A stretch of 64,000 bases of DNA from Brugia malayi. Lineage: Eukaryota; Nematoda; Chromadorea; Rhabditida; Onchocercidae. Shown in pieces: positions 11,505-25,088 of the stretch (position 1 is the stretch's first letter; every line of letters begins with the position of its first letter). The position numbers and the translations under genes are program-made. The notes under the pieces were generated by a model. That model saw nothing but the letters and a program-made list of their open reading frames with translations, had not been told where the DNA came from and made no database searches. The DNA lies in assembly GCF_000002995.4 (NCBI RefSeq), contig NW_025062475.1, forward strand, positions 7,754,187 to 7,818,186. The letters are read 5' to 3'.

Positions 11505-14500
11505 ATGGTTCTCATTGGAGCAGCAATTATAACAAAGACGGGGAAACGTATGCTTCCATTTCTATCAAAATATTTGTGTAGAATGTTTCGAATGTTTTCA
11601 GTGAATTAGACCCGTGTAATAAAGTCTTACTGATTTGATCAGTAAGTGAATGTTCATTAATCTAAGATATAGATGAGCTTTCGGCAGTACATTCAATTTG
11701 ATTTTGTTTTTCGCTTGTTAGATATGCTACTTTTTTAGCGCTTTTGGCAAGAGTTTTCATTTCGGACATGACAAAAGCTCGGTTAGAAGGATTGTTGGAT
11801 GCTTTTCCTAAGTTAATTGCTTCGGACAGATGTAAGTCCACTTAATCAAAGAGTAGCTGTTTTCATTTCTAATAATTATATGTAATAATTAAGCTTGAAA
11901 CTTTAAACTGTGTTTAAAACGAATTGTAAAGAATTATTTATTTTAGCACAACGTCAACACACTTTCATTGAAACGGACAGTGTTCGTTATGTTTTCCATC
12001 CACTGGACAGCGTACACGTTGTTCTGATCACCACTAAAGCTTCGAATATTTTAGAGGATTTAGAAACTCTTCGACTTTTTTCAAGAGTGGTTAGTTGTCG
12101 TTTTTTTAATGATGACGAGGCTATTCTTATTAATTAGTAAGTTTGTGAAGGTAATTTCGGAAAGTGAATAAACAGTGATGAGAATTACTTCAATTATTTT
12201 TAAAAATAAATACATTTATAAATAATCACGTGTTTTTTTTCAAAATTATCTTCACAAAATTACCTTCACAAACCTATTAAAAATAATACGTGACAAAAAA
12301 TAGTAATTTACTGCCTGTGACTTCTTATTTGTCAAGGGGTTACTTAATAAAACCAGAGGATTGGAACTCTAGTTAATCTTTTATTTTTTAAGAACTTAAG
12401 TTCATTAGAAATATACCTGTAACATATTACTACATCTATTTGTTTCTCGTATTTCATGACTTTAGTTTTTCAAATTACATTTCAGATTCCGGAATATTGT
12501 CGTTCGAATGACGAAAAAGAAATACAGATAAATTTATTCGACCTAATATTTGCTTTTGATGAAATTGTCGCCCTTGGATATCGTGAAAATGTCAACCTGG
12601 CACAAATACGCACGTTTACGGAAATGGATTCTCATGAAGAACGAGTGTTCAACCAGATAAAGATTGTAAGTTTTTTTGAGTGACATAGGTTCATGTTAAT
12701 AAGATTAGATGGTAAGTGTAATTTGTCATTCTATGTTTCATTCTTTTTTAGGCTCAGGAGAGAGCTGCTAACGAATTGATGACGCAGAAAGCCATGGAAT
12801 TGAAGAAATTGAAGGCAGAACAGCGAAAATCAGGAAGAAGTATTTTATTCTAATGATGCATTGTTTTATTTAAAAATACTTGCATGGCTTATTCTTAATC
12901 TGTGGATGATTTAGGTATGGGAAGCACCGCAACAGCTATCAGCTCTTCATCGGTACCTTTAACAGCAGTTATCGATGATACGCCTGTTCGGCTCGCTGTA
13001 AAACCAAAGGCACTAGCAACTATACGTGGCAGTGGCAAAGCATTGAAGCTTGGCTCCAAAAATGCTGATGATGACCAATTTTTAAAACAGCTGAGGAGAG
13101 AAGGTCGGTCATATATATAGATTTGCAGAAGTACCATTAATGAACTTCAATAATTTTGGAATATTGAAAGACATAAGTCCAGTCATATATAGGACTCCAT
13201 ATAAAAAGTTCGACATTTGACGGTTGCGATGAAGTAATTTTTTAAGATTATCATGTACTTTTCATTTAACTAATCTGTCATAGTTGCGTGCTTTCCTTGC
13301 TCACAACTGAATGTTCCTGTTTCAATTTTTGTTAAGAATTAAATTAGTATATTAGAAGACTTTTCATCCATAATCAAACATTGCAATGCAATAAAGGGTT
13401 AAGTCATTACACTTTACCATTTACTGCATATTTTATTCAAGGGCAAATAGTCGATACTCCTTTGCGTGTATCAGACATTACTGATGCAAGTGATCGAAAT
13501 GCATCGGAAATCGATCCATCTATTGCTTCACACGCTCCTGTTCATATTAAAATTGAAGAAAAACTGTCGGCCTCAGTATCACGAGATGGTGGTCTTGAGA
13601 GTGGAGAGGTATACCATTTTTGTATTTAGAAAATTTTTGGGAAGGACACTGAATTTTAGTCGAAAAACATGAAACATGGATCTTATATTTTATATTTCTG
13701 TTGTGTGATCTGTTTCATTGGTACAAGGTTTTATCGATTACTTGAATTTCTTCAAGTTTAAATGAGCGTATCGATAACTGATTAGGAATATGACAACACT
13801 GCTAGCTGAATTAAAATTCTCAATTGTTTCGTGTAGTGTAACTATACAAAGTCATTTTTTATTCGCATCATTCATGATTATATTTCTTTTTTTGAAGGTA
13901 TTGGGTAGTGCTTCACTTTTAATAAACGGTCCGCAGTTTGCTACTATTTGTGTTCAAATGAGTAACAATGACAAACACGGCGCGCAGTTACAGGTAAGAA
14001 TGGAATATGAATACACGTATAATATTTTATTTTTCAGTAATAATGCAGACTATATGTTGAGGTACATCCGAATCTCGATAAAAAGGAATGGTTGCAAAAG
14101 TCATTGTTAAAATTAAAATCAGTGCAGAAGCCTTTTCCAGTAAATATGGATATTGGTGTACTAAAGTGGCGATTGCTTCTGAATAGCGAAGAACTGCTCC
14201 CCATTTCAAGTTTGTTTAAATTTCTACAATGAGTTCACACAGTGTACTGTCGTTATCACTGTTTTACAGTCCATAAATTTTTTTATTGCTGCGTCCTGCA
14301 AACAATATCAACTGTTGTTTAGTAAAAAATGAATATTCTGATTTCATACGCTATGTTATGCTTGCCAAAAATTTAATCTTTATATATTCAAAACAAATTG
14401 GAATTTTTTAGATCAAAAAGCTTTTTCTAAAGGAAATTCTGAATTCCAGTCAACTGTTGGCCAAATGAAAATCTTGATGGCTGTGTAGTGAACATCGAAT

Positions 14501-15173
14501 ATACACTTCAGGCTGAAAATATGACACTGAATAGCGTCGTTATCGTCATTCCTTTACCGTGTGTTTTTTCAAAAATGTTTTTTGTTCTGTATTAAAATTT
14601 ATGATAATTAGAAGTATACTAGAAACTTTTGCATGCATTTTTCAGACCGGCAGCTGTTCCGGTAATATCGGAATGTGAAGGTACTTACGAATATGTAAGA
14701 TCAAGATCGCAACTTGTATGGAGCTTGCCTGTTGTTGATGAATCGAATAAAACTGGTTCTTTGGAATTTAGCACTCCAAATGGTCAGGCTGATCATTTCT
14801 TTCCAGTAACTGTACGCTTCACAAGCACAGATTTATTTTGTGATATGGCTGTGAGTTTCTGATTTTTTCTTCTTTCCTTAAGCGTTAATCCTGATGCCAA
14901 AGTTGTGTTTGTTGGTAAGATTTATTTTGTTTGTAAATGTTTTTTATGGTGTCTAAAGGAAATTGGAAGCAGTCTTTGAGTACATGGTATTGCTGTAGGT
15001 TATCAGAATTTGAATAACACTTCATATTTTGCGATGATATTAGTAAGCATTAGTCTTGTTTTGCTTATTTTTTGTTAATTTAGGTAGATTCAGTACAAAA
15101 GATGGATGTAGACGAGATTATACAGTATTCAACGGAGAGTCACTTGATCACCGAGAAGTTCGAAATAATCTGA
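11505..15173 (+). CDS. copd-1: Coatomer subunit delta (delta-COP, archain)
   Basis: Twelve exons (11505-11547, 11739-11831, 11947-12089, 12486-12665, 12752-12839, 12915-13103, 13442-13608, 13898-13993, 14062-14209, 14450-14558, 14646-14850, 15084-15173) sum to 1551 nt and encode 516 residues; human delta-COP has 511. The N-terminal longin/sigma-adaptin-like half is highly conserved: [30 protein letters not shown], then [18 protein letters not shown] and [11 protein letters not shown] charged linker with KALKLGSK follows, then the mu-homology domain with [37 protein letters not shown] and SGSLEF-like TGSLEF, ending in the conserved [14 protein letters not shown]. The protein is a COPI coat subunit for Golgi-to-ER transport. 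Exon 2 is taken to start at 11739, after a strong ttttttag acceptor; the earlier AG at 11720-11721 gives a stop in the required phase. Confidence 0.96.
12141..12273. repeat. Short foldback (inverted repeat) in a delta-COP intron
   Basis: A 17-bp sequence at 12141-12157 (gtttgtgaaggtaattt) recurs as a perfect reverse complement at 12257-12273. The two ends enclose an AT-rich stretch that contains a further partial copy of the same motif (cttcacaaaat). The element lies wholly in the intron between exons 3 and 4. Its size of about 133 bp and terminal inverted ends resemble a miniature inverted-repeat element, but no target-site duplication was confirmed. Confidence 0.45.
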
Positions 15174-16672
15174 AGTTTTATTCACTAGAGATTTTTAAGT
15201 TTTGGGAAGAAAGTTTTTAATACTTTGTTCAAATTAAATCAACGATTAATTTGCTTACTGAAAGTAATCGATATAATCAATATTGTTATTTAACTTCAGA
15301 TTATGCTTTCTGTTCAGTAGATCCAGTTATCCCATAAACTATTGTAAACTATTAATGACGTCACTTGAATGCAATCTATATTTTATATTCGGGTGACTCA
15401 GTGCTTATCAGAGTTATTTTAGAGTGAGCTTACTTTGTTGTTCTCTGCAATAGATTGCTCACTTATCAATTCTAGAAACATACACTTTTTTTATGACTAT
15501 ACTTCGAAAATTATTCTATATTCATAAAAACAAGAATAAATTTTGGGTTGATTTTTGTTTTCAACATTGTCATAATCTATACGTCATTAAATAATGATAT
15601 ATTGCTCTAACACTTTTTAATCCAATTTTTTTCCTGCCATCAGCAGTACAATTTGGTTCAGACTTTTGTCGATGGTGTTTGCTTTCGGTTAGACGGTTTC
15701 TTGGGGATATTCCTGACATTTTTGTATGCAAAAAGTTTCCCATCCTGATTGTTTGCCAGAAATTTAATGGTAGATTAGTTATTAGGTAGGTGGGAAACTG
15801 CTATAGCATCTATCGTAGCATCCCTCGTCATTGATTCGCAAAGGCCTCACCGGTGTATATAGATTATTCTTATGCGGTATGTTATAAACGCTTTATCAGT
15901 CACATATTCTATTCACTTGAAACGGCTAATTTCCAACCATCATTGTAGTAGTTACAAAGATTGAGACTGTCAGATGACATCGTCATTGTTCTTGACAGAG
16001 CTATATGAATGACAGTAGTTTTAATTGGTGGATCAGGTCATGGTTCATTAAGTATAAAAAAGAATTGAAGGACCTTTGTAGTACGTACATAGGGGATTTA
16101 TAGAAGAGAATGAGAGTATTTTGAAGAATGTTTGCAGAATGACGCAAATATAAACACAATTGTGCAAAGTAAACAGAAGAAGAATATTGACTAGATAAGA
16201 GCAGCATGTCTGACAAAGGCATGAGCAGCATAATTATTCAAGTTCCATTACATGATAACGTTATCACCAAAGTCAAAAGGATATGGCACTACTCAATTGT
16301 TAAGTTCGTTTTCACTGAGTGGTAGAATTGCTGCTACATTTCCACCTTAAGAATACAAAACTGTTCAAAATTTTGCAATGGATATATATGTATATATATA
16401 AGAATGTAGAGGAAGTCACTTTATTATATTTGAATAACGAGTGCATATGCAGTAATAGAGATTATATAAAAGAGTAATTTCTGATTTCAGTGCTTAGAGT
16501 ATTAGCGTCTGCTATAGCTCAAACTTCCCGACAGAAGTTGCTGTAAACAGTGAAATCCATTCATCGAAATATGTGGAATGGTGTGACAAGGCCAGGACAC
16601 TGACGCTTTTGCCTGTTTTTAACGGAGAAAAGTGGGAAAATATCTATTAAGAGTAACTTTTTTGTTACTGAA
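15174..16672. other. Intergenic region between convergent genes (delta-COP and coiled-coil protein)
   Basis: The flanking genes point toward each other, so only 3' ends are expected. A candidate AATAAA for delta-COP is at 15535-15540. A reverse-strand signal (TTTATT on the plus strand) near 16430 may serve the minus-strand gene. A short TA-rich run lies at about 16383-16400. No exon was recognised; the frame at 16001-16231 on the minus strand lacks coding features. Confidence 0.45.
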
Positions 16673-18029
16673 TTAACTCCATGAATATAGATAAAGACTG
16701 GATAGTACAAGTAGGAGTGCTACGAATTGTATACCATTTTTAGAAATAACTAATGTTTCATTGATACGCTTCCTCATGGTCGCATTTTCGTCAATAAGTG
16801 TGCTGGTCCGCTTCAGCTCGGCTTGGAGCATCTTTTGTACCTGATGGAAGTTGTATATAAGGATCAGTAACGGATTACTGTTACAAAAAGATTTTTGATA
16901 GTTCAAATTTGATGATACAAGGATTGAAAGAATAGTTTTGTACTCGGCACTACCACTAATTAACTGTAATTGTTTCAGACATATACCTGCTCAACGTACG
17001 CTAATGCTTCATCCCATTGCTGTAATAAAAGTGCATTTTGCTCCATAAGCTTCACTTTGAATTTTCGTTCTTCTTCTAATTCCTCCAGTAACTGTGCTTC
17101 CTGTTCCGTTTTCAAAGCATCATTTTCATTCACATTCACATACTTAACGGTACTTTCTGATTTTTCCTCCAAAGAATCCTACAATTATTCATCAATGTTA
17201 TACATTTTTAGCCATTAAATTTCTGACATAAAATAAAGCACTTGTATCGATAAATTAGTGTCGAGGAAGCAGTTAGAATTACTCATTAATTTAGAAATCA
17301 CATTTTAGTTTGTCTTTAGAAATGAATTTAAGATAGTCCTTACCTGATCAGGTGAGGATCGTTCAAAATGGAACTGCTCAAGACGTTCGATCAGCTGACA
17401 CCTGTCAACGATAATTGCATCTTTGCCTCGGATCTGTTCTTCCAGATCAAATATTGTTCGGTCACGCTCCCGTATTCGTAATTTTAGTTGTGTTATTTCT
17501 CTTTCAAGCTCTATTTCCCTTTTTTTTTTTTCCTTGTCTGTAATATCATCGTAGTCGAGAGAAGTGTACAATGACAAATTCTTGAAATATTATGGAATTT
17601 AAACAAGTTTATGTTGACCTACTCTGTCATGACTGAAAAAATGTAATATTTTGTCCGTGTGAAAGCAAATCTAAGTAGCGGAGACATTAAGTTAGATAAA
17701 GATTTTTAACACTGTCATTTTTAAAAATTTTTTCTATTACTTACGATTAGTTTTTTTTTTAAGCTTAATGTTTCCGTGATTTAAAAAACCTATCTTTTAC
17801 TGTTTCACTTCCAGTTTTACTTCTAATAAGGAGTCACTATCAGCAAAGTAAAATATGTAGTAGAGTGGGGATTGTTGAGAAGGAAAAACCAAGAGACCTG
17901 GTTCATTGACTTTCTTTGATGTTGGAGGTACCATACCTCAAAGTACTTTTGAATTCCGTCTTCTGAAAACAATTCTCCATTTGGTCTTTTTTCCATCAAT
18001 TTATTTAATTGGTGTGCTTTCCCACTCAA
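16673..18029 (-). CDS. Tail-anchored coiled-coil protein
   Basis: Four exons (18029-17937, 17580-17344, 17178-16987, 16840-16673) join in phase to give 229 residues. Residues about 1-31 are basic and polar. About 48-110 is a strongly charged coiled coil (KEKKKREIELEREITQLKL). About 125-200 is a second coiled coil (LLEELEEERKFKVKLMEQ), and a hydrophobic segment at the extreme C-terminus (FVALLLVLSSLYLYSW) precedes the stop. This is the layout of a tail-anchored membrane protein with a cytosolic coiled coil, as in golgins or SLMAP-like tethers. No family was recognised. The start is the first ATG of the exon, and the gtatgg donor after GAG keeps phase with the next exon. The third and fourth exons could be a shorter isoform. 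Confidence 0.72.
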
Positions 18030-20507
18030 TTATCATGATATAATAGTTGAATAGGGAAGCATATTTTGAAGTCTGTTGGAACATGATATTTCCTAGATTA
18101 CAGTTAGCCTATCTTAGAGAATCTTTTGCTTTGTTATACATCATTTCTTATTCCTTTTTAGATATTCCGTATGAAGTGCATTTCATTTTTTCAGTTTTCA
18201 TCATTTTCAGCAAAACGTAGCAGTTCAAACGATAAACAAGTCGAATTGTTCCCTGATAATTATTTAAATGGCAATAAGCTTAGCAACCGGTGTTGACGAC
18301 TGAAAGTTATTTTATTCAGGAGAAAGAAGTAACTGGGTAGAAATTTTAGACATAGTGTTACATATGTAAAAATGCTGTAATCAGAATTATTTATTGCCTT
18401 GATTTATGATTTTGAGGGACAATAAATTAGGAAGTTATAATTACCACTTTTATTGAAAAAGATAAGTTTGATTTGACACTGACCAAGGGACTTGCATGAT
18501 CAGTGTATTGTCAAGTTTGTTAGTAGTGCGATATTTACTGATAAGGGAGAAAATATAATTAGGAAATTAGAAAATAGTGCAAGAGAAAAAAAAGCAGGAG
18601 TGTCTTGCCGAGTGGTGCTGCTTGATTTCGCTGTACACAGTGAGATGAATCCAGATGGAGCGGCTGTTTTCACTATGGTGTAATATCAGCTCGTCTAACT
18701 TCATCTCTGTTTTTGCGATTGCATAAAAAAACTCACGAAGTAGATGAAGGACTTGTTGTGTATTGGAATGAAGATTTTAAAATAATAGACATTCCATAGT
18801 CATCTTTTAAGTAAGAAATTTATTCGTTCCCTGGAAGTTAATTAAATTGCAATTATCTTTCACGTGATATCAAGAGTTAACTTCGCTTTACAGTGAAATG
18901 TGTACAGTTTGAATGTGTAATTGAGTTAGATTGAAATTTGTGATTGTGAACCAATAAACTAGCGGAATAGTCGTGATGCTTTGTAAATTTCACCAAATTA
19001 AATTATTGAAAAAATAATCTGTTGGAGAAATGCAGGAAAAGATGAACCGAACGAGTCCTTTGAAAAGCACTCAATTTAGAGAAATGAACGAAAAAGTAAT
19101 GTTGCAAATTATTATTCATATTTATTAAGTTCTCTTAGAAAACATAAGTAATAAATATTCTCCACAATTACGACTGACAAAATAGTAATACTTTGCTTCT
19201 GTTAAGTTAAAATTCCTATAACAAATGATTGCAGCATTATAAGTTTTAAATTATAAGCAGGTCCAAATATATCATTAATCAAACAACAACTGATAATATA
19301 GTAACCAAGAAATTGTTATCAAAAAAATAATTTTCTCTATGGCGTAGAAAGTCACCGCTGAAGGCGAAGAAATTTTCCTAGCAAAACTTTGTCGAGATGA
19401 TTCAATAAATGGTAGTTTTCTATTGGCATGATATAACTGATAGCCTAGGCCAATTTGTTTGATTTCTATAACGCTAGTTGTTAGAACTGGATCCTATCTG
19501 TGGCTGAAGATATTGTTATTTCTCATATATCCCATCAATTTTTTGACAATACTTCACAAAGATTCAGAAAGTTGTAGTGTCATCAAAGCGTTCAAGCACT
19601 ACTAGAATCAGCCGTCATGGCTTTCGCGGTATAAATCGCATAAGTCAGTATAAATGGCGATATAAATCCATTGCACTTTATATCATAACTCCATCTTTAT
19701 TATGTTCGGTAACGGAAAGTTCCATTTAATAATCAGATATTGACTTTAGCTTTTTGATCTTTCTAATTTCTTTTAAAAGTCAAACTATTGTGAGATGTCT
19801 GATGTTAAGCTTTTAAGATGCACCTGCAATTAGCAAAACAATCACTTTTGCTAATTGCTCTCAATTACTCCTGGAGTTCCACTGCTTGTTTATCTCTTTT
19901 TTTGAGTGTTTCTTCCAAACACTTCATGAAACACTACATTATACAATGTTTGGCAGATCAAATGAGCTGATAATATCACTAATTACTTTGCTTCCACTGC
20001 TTTATGGTTCATTTTGAACTCTTCTATTCCTTTTATATAGTATCATTCTCCTAATTCAAATCACATACGAGCGATTAGCAAAGACTATGAAACAAGAATT
20101 GCATTAGAACAACGATATAGCCAAATTTATTAAATATATTACAATTAGGAACAACAAATTTAGTGGAACGAAAACTGTGATTACCTTTGTACCAACCTAG
20201 TCTATTATCTTGGCCAGATAAATCCATAAATCATGGCCAGAACCGATTGCACTTGATAGACTTAACAGATGCACAACACTTTGGTATCGTGTTTGAATCT
20301 TTGAGGAAACATGCTTATTCAATCGAGTGTTCATCTAGCATTCTGACGATTGTCTAGTAAGAATATATTTCTTCTTTTTTTAACTCGACAAGTAAAATGT
20401 AACATTCGTTCTCTACAGTTTAGCAAAGTTTTGAATTTTTTCTCTGATATTTCCAGAAATAAAATTGGAATTTTGATGTGGATGGATAGCAGCCTATCTA
20501 TTCTCTA
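18030..20507. other. Intergenic region, 2.5 kb, no gene recognised
   Basis: This AT-rich stretch lies between the 5' end of the coiled-coil gene and the 3' end of the potassium-channel gene, both on the minus strand. It should contain the coiled-coil gene's promoter and the channel's 3' UTR. The open frame at 18492-18683 on the plus strand has no splice or family support. No repeat of note was seen. Confidence 0.4.
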
Positions 20508-23500
20508 TCAAACCGTACTAAGTTCATTAGGTTTATTAAATATGTTAGTGAAAAAGTGCATTCGACTGTCTTCACTAGCTAATGAACCATAGTCGATGTA
20601 TCGAATGAGAGGTAAATCTTCTGGAGTATAAGCCCCTTTTAGCCGTATCTGGTGTCCCTGTCTTTTCTGACCATATTTCTGAAAATAAGAAAAATCAGTC
20701 CATACGACATAAAACAACTTAACAGCAACTATTACTATCACTCAAATATCCTGCTTTGCATTAAATATCGGTTTTGTCGAGTGTGAGGAGAGAAGAATTA
20801 GATAGGTCAAGTCAATTCATTTGAGAGCTGTGCTTGACTAATTTAGTATGTCATCGCATCACATCAAATACAGTGATGCCCACCAAGATTCAGGAAGCAT
20901 TAGCACTGTACAAAAGCCTGACTATCTAATACGAATGACTGAGAATAATGCTTCCTTCGATTCAGAAATATATACCTGATGTAAAACAGATGCATATCGC
21001 ATTAAATCCGGAACATGTACCATTCTTCCACCAACATTCACTAGAGCATAACGAGCATCTTTAATGGCTCGTCCAAAATAATGAATCTTGCGAATATACT
21101 GAATTCCAACCAGATCAACGCACATCGTCCTATAGAAGTTCATTTTGAATCAAAGAGCTATCAAATATTCGTTAGAAATGGAAATGAAAATAACTAGACA
21201 AACAAACGTTATGGCTAGCCCAACAACAATGTAGAAAAGATCGAATAAAAAGTATTCTTGCTTAACTGGTACGATATCGCCAAACCCAACCTGAAAGCAA
21301 ATTTGACTTAACAAGACTTAAACAAATGACTGAATAGGAGTAGAGGAGAAACGACGCAGAATTTATATGATTAAGAAATGTCGGAATTGAATGGAATTCT
21401 CATAATTGAAATGACCGATTTTCCGAAATCAAAGTATTTCTTAAAATTTCAAAAACATGTCACCTTACTGTTTTTATCTTTTAATTCTTCCGCTTGAAAA
21501 AAAAATTAAAAAGTTTGATGCAATATAGGAAGGTACAAAATTAAGTAGCAATTCAGCAATCAAAGTAATAAACTAACCGTAGTCATAGTAATAAATGAAA
21601 AGTAGAAACCAGAAAAGAAATCCCAATGTTCCCACAAAGCAAGCAAGACAGCACCAATTGTTATGTAACCAAGTAGCGTTCCAACAATTAGCAAGATCGG
21701 TATCGAGACATATTGTTCCAGTCCGAACTACAACTGTTGCAAAATGAAACCCGATTCAATTATGTTTTTTACTAAACGGTAAAACCCACCTGTAGTAGCT
21801 GATCCTTCACAGTACCACTTATTTCACCGACCACTGATGTGATACATACAGTTTTCTTCTCTTTGCATCTTTTTTTCGCTTCTGCATATCTGCATATATT
21901 CATACCTACACTATATATTAGGATATAAAGGAGGGAGCCATCTTCGGGATTTACCTCTCTACAAGTCACTGTCCACTCCTTCGGAATTGAAGAGATCCAC
22001 CCCGCCCTTTAGGTCATTTCAGCGTGCGTACATACTTTGCATACAGCCATATAATATTTTCACTGAGGAATTTGCCGATATCAGCAACAGTGATGAGTAT
22101 AAGCGGTACACCGAATAGAGCATAAACAATGCAAAACATGCGTCCTTGGAATGTTACCGGTACCAAATTGCCGTATCCTGAAGTAAATGCGACATTTAAT
22201 GAGCTTAGCTAAATTAATTAATTCAAGTTTAGAAAACCAATATCTATGAAATCTTACCAATTGTTGTCAAAAGAGTAGCTGTGAAGAAGAGAGCTGTTGT
22301 GAAGGTCCAGTTATATTCCTCTTCTTCCACAAAATCATCAGTTAAAGTTGTCGCAGTGCTACTTCGTAGATGCGAGGCAGTGATGTAATGCGTGTCAAAA
22401 GCTTCAAACAAAACTCGTGTCACATTGTCCACGTGATGGATAGCTATACGCTCAATTTCCTCTGTAAAGAATTAATCAGTTATAATACAGTTGGAAAATA
22501 GATAACACTCATATATTGTATAATTATTGAATAATACCAAGTTAATATTGAATATAAATAATTGACCAATGGATACGAGTGAGAGATATTAACTTTACTC
22601 AAGTACTTTAGTTGGCCTTATCATTTCTATGAATCCAAATTTCTTGCATTCCTATATTTCAGATTTAAATGACAGACTGATTGATTATAAATACTGCATA
22701 TACCATCTGAGATTGATTCATCATTCAGCATAATCCATAATTCGTCAAGCATCAATTTTCTTTGAGCAGAAATATCTTTCAAGCTTTCACGTCTCACAGC
22801 AATTTCATTAGGTCGTTCCAAATGATAGAATGCAAGTGCACCACCAATGGCATACAACAATGACAAAATAATGAGACCGATGTGAGGCAAAATTATTCGC
22901 GCATATTTTTTCCAACCAACCATCTGAATTTGAATTTAATCCAATCTCTTACAGTGATATTAGCTTTCTGAATATTTCGCAAAGTTCGGAAATAAGAATG
23001 AACTGATAAAGTGTCCAACATAGCTTGTTATTTATAGTGACACATGTTTTTGATGTTACTAAGCTTAATAGAAGGTTTACTCTTAATAGAAGGTTTACTC
23101 TGGAGTATTTGTTGCCAGTACCTGTACTCCAGACGATGAACCATTTGGTAGACTCTTTTACAACCACATTTGATTGCATTTTCACACATCTAAGGTCCAA
23201 AAGTAGCAAAATATTGCATCGCAAGTATTCCTAGCGAGCATAGGTTAATTAATTTATGCAAGAAAAAAATTACTTTTCAAAGACCGCTTGTAATAAGAGA
23301 TAAAAATATGAAAACAATCTACAGATAAAGCTTTTTCTATGTGGGAAAAGAATGCGATATCAGTAGTGAATATCAGTAAAGAAGACAAGATTCGATTTTC
23401 TTTCTAGACTGCTCCATTGGTTCAATTTTGAAAATATTTCTCTTCAATATTTATTTTCATCTATGACTGCAAGCATTTTATTATAAAATATCAACTATTT

Positions 23501-25088
23501 TACATTTGGAAGAGCAAAACAGACTAATAAAAGCCTTAGGAAATATCCTTATATGACACAATGCTGCTGCCATAATATGATGTGATGGTGTTTGAAGTTT
23601 TGAGAAGTATCAAGTGGCAAATTTTGATAATTATCTCAGCATAGTGCAAGTAAAGGGAAGAAGAATAAGAATCGTTGTTAGGAGAGTAAAAAAGGAAGAG
23701 AGTGAGTGTATGTTGTGGAGCATCAAGGGATGATCTATTTACTAGAAATGGTAGTAGGTATCTTGTTATGTGAAAGGAACAGTGAAACCATTGATTGAGG
23801 CCTATCTCGCATGCATTCCTGAAGTCACCAGCCGAATACTACTCCCTTTTCACTCACAGGGCCAGGGCGGCTTTTTCAGCAGCGCTATGAATCTATCTCA
23901 TCAATGATTAACAAGTGCGCCTCGCATTACATTCTCCACAATTTTAATTCGTCCCTATTATTGATCAGGATGAAGTAATTTATGAAAATAATCGCACAAA
24001 ACGTCTTGAATAGTTCACAAGAAGGTTAAGTTTTAACATTGAGGGTGACGACAGTATGACCAATGCTATACAATTTACGATCATGGAAGTTTATGGAAGA
24101 TAAGACTTTTAATGAAATCTTTTAGCTGATTTATCAGACATAGATATCTAATAATCTCATTTGTCAAAAGGTATTTTTGGAAAAATAAAGGAAAAATAAA
24201 TTAGAAGAAAGTTGAAGCGCAGGAATATTATAAGATGAAAAAACTAAAGTTAAATTAATAGGCAATGAAGAGAAGAAAAAGGAGGATATATCTATTAATA
24301 TAGTCCAGCTGGAAAGCTTTCACTTGAGCTTTACGAAAATAGCAATGAATAATGAATAAGTTTATACAAACATCAGCCATCACTTGAGGAAAACCGTATT
24401 GCAAATGAAATTACCGAGATGAACCAAAATTTCCGGCAATATTCGAAAACACATTTATTTCAAAAACTTTTTTCGCTTTTATAGAAATCTATCCGGAAAG
24501 GTGAATTAAAACAGGCCAGATAAAACAAACAAATATGAAATATGCCATAATCAATTAAAAATACTCAATAATGCCAGAAGGGTTCCAACTCTTTTTCATA
24601 TGTCAAATCTATTAATGGAATGTTTTACCAACAAAAACTTCGTCAATTAGAAAATCAGAATCAGAAGAAGAAGAAAAAAAAAGAAGAAAGAAGACGGCTA
24701 ACAAACTGATACATTATTTGAGAAAAATGCAATGATCTTCGGGGATAAGTTTGGGGAATTTCATGTGTTTTCTGAATGTTTCTTGACAACAAATTCAGAA
24801 TCACTTTGCTTCTAATTGCCTGTCCACAGATAAGAAATCATTTCGTTTCGATCTACACAAAAGGGATGATAATCTGATGAAACAAACAAATCAAACAAAT
24901 AAATCCATGTAAATAAACCTTTGCTTATCAAGAGAATCCTTACAAACCTTATTGATGCCAACTAAATGATTAATTTCCCATTGATCGCTTTTTTCGCTAC
25001 TGTCATCATCATCATCATCATGTAGATTTGGTAATTCCTGTAGCAGTAATGTTGTTGTGACGGATTTCTTTTTCACTTCCATCTGTCC
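20508..25088 (-). CDS. Two-pore-domain (K2P/TWK-type) potassium channel subunit
   Basis: Nine exons (25088-24948, 22923-22704, 22461-22258, 22177-22036, 21889-21790, 21727-21578, 21290-21208, 21129-20976, 20678-20508) join in phase. With the ATG at 25082 they encode 452 residues. The first exon is acidic, with a run of six Asp. Next come M1 (ILPHIGLIILSLLYAIGGAL), an extracellular loop, pore 1 with filter TTIGYGN, M2 (VPLILITVADIGKFLS), a basic cytosolic loop, M3 (ILLIVGTLLGYITIGAVLL), pore 2 with TTVGFGD, M4 (DLFYIVVGLAIT) and a C-tail with IQYIRKIHYFGRAIKDAR. That is the full K2P plan; the channel passes background potassium current as a dimer. The ggacag just before the first ATG follows a ttgcag acceptor, suggesting trans-splicing or a further 5' exon. 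Exons 1 and 2 lie in the left arm of the large inverted repeat and are duplicated; the rest are single-copy. Confidence 0.93.

Noticed and set aside
16383..16400. TA-rich run near 16.39 kb as a notable repeat
   Set aside because: Short and imperfect; unremarkable in DNA this AT-rich.
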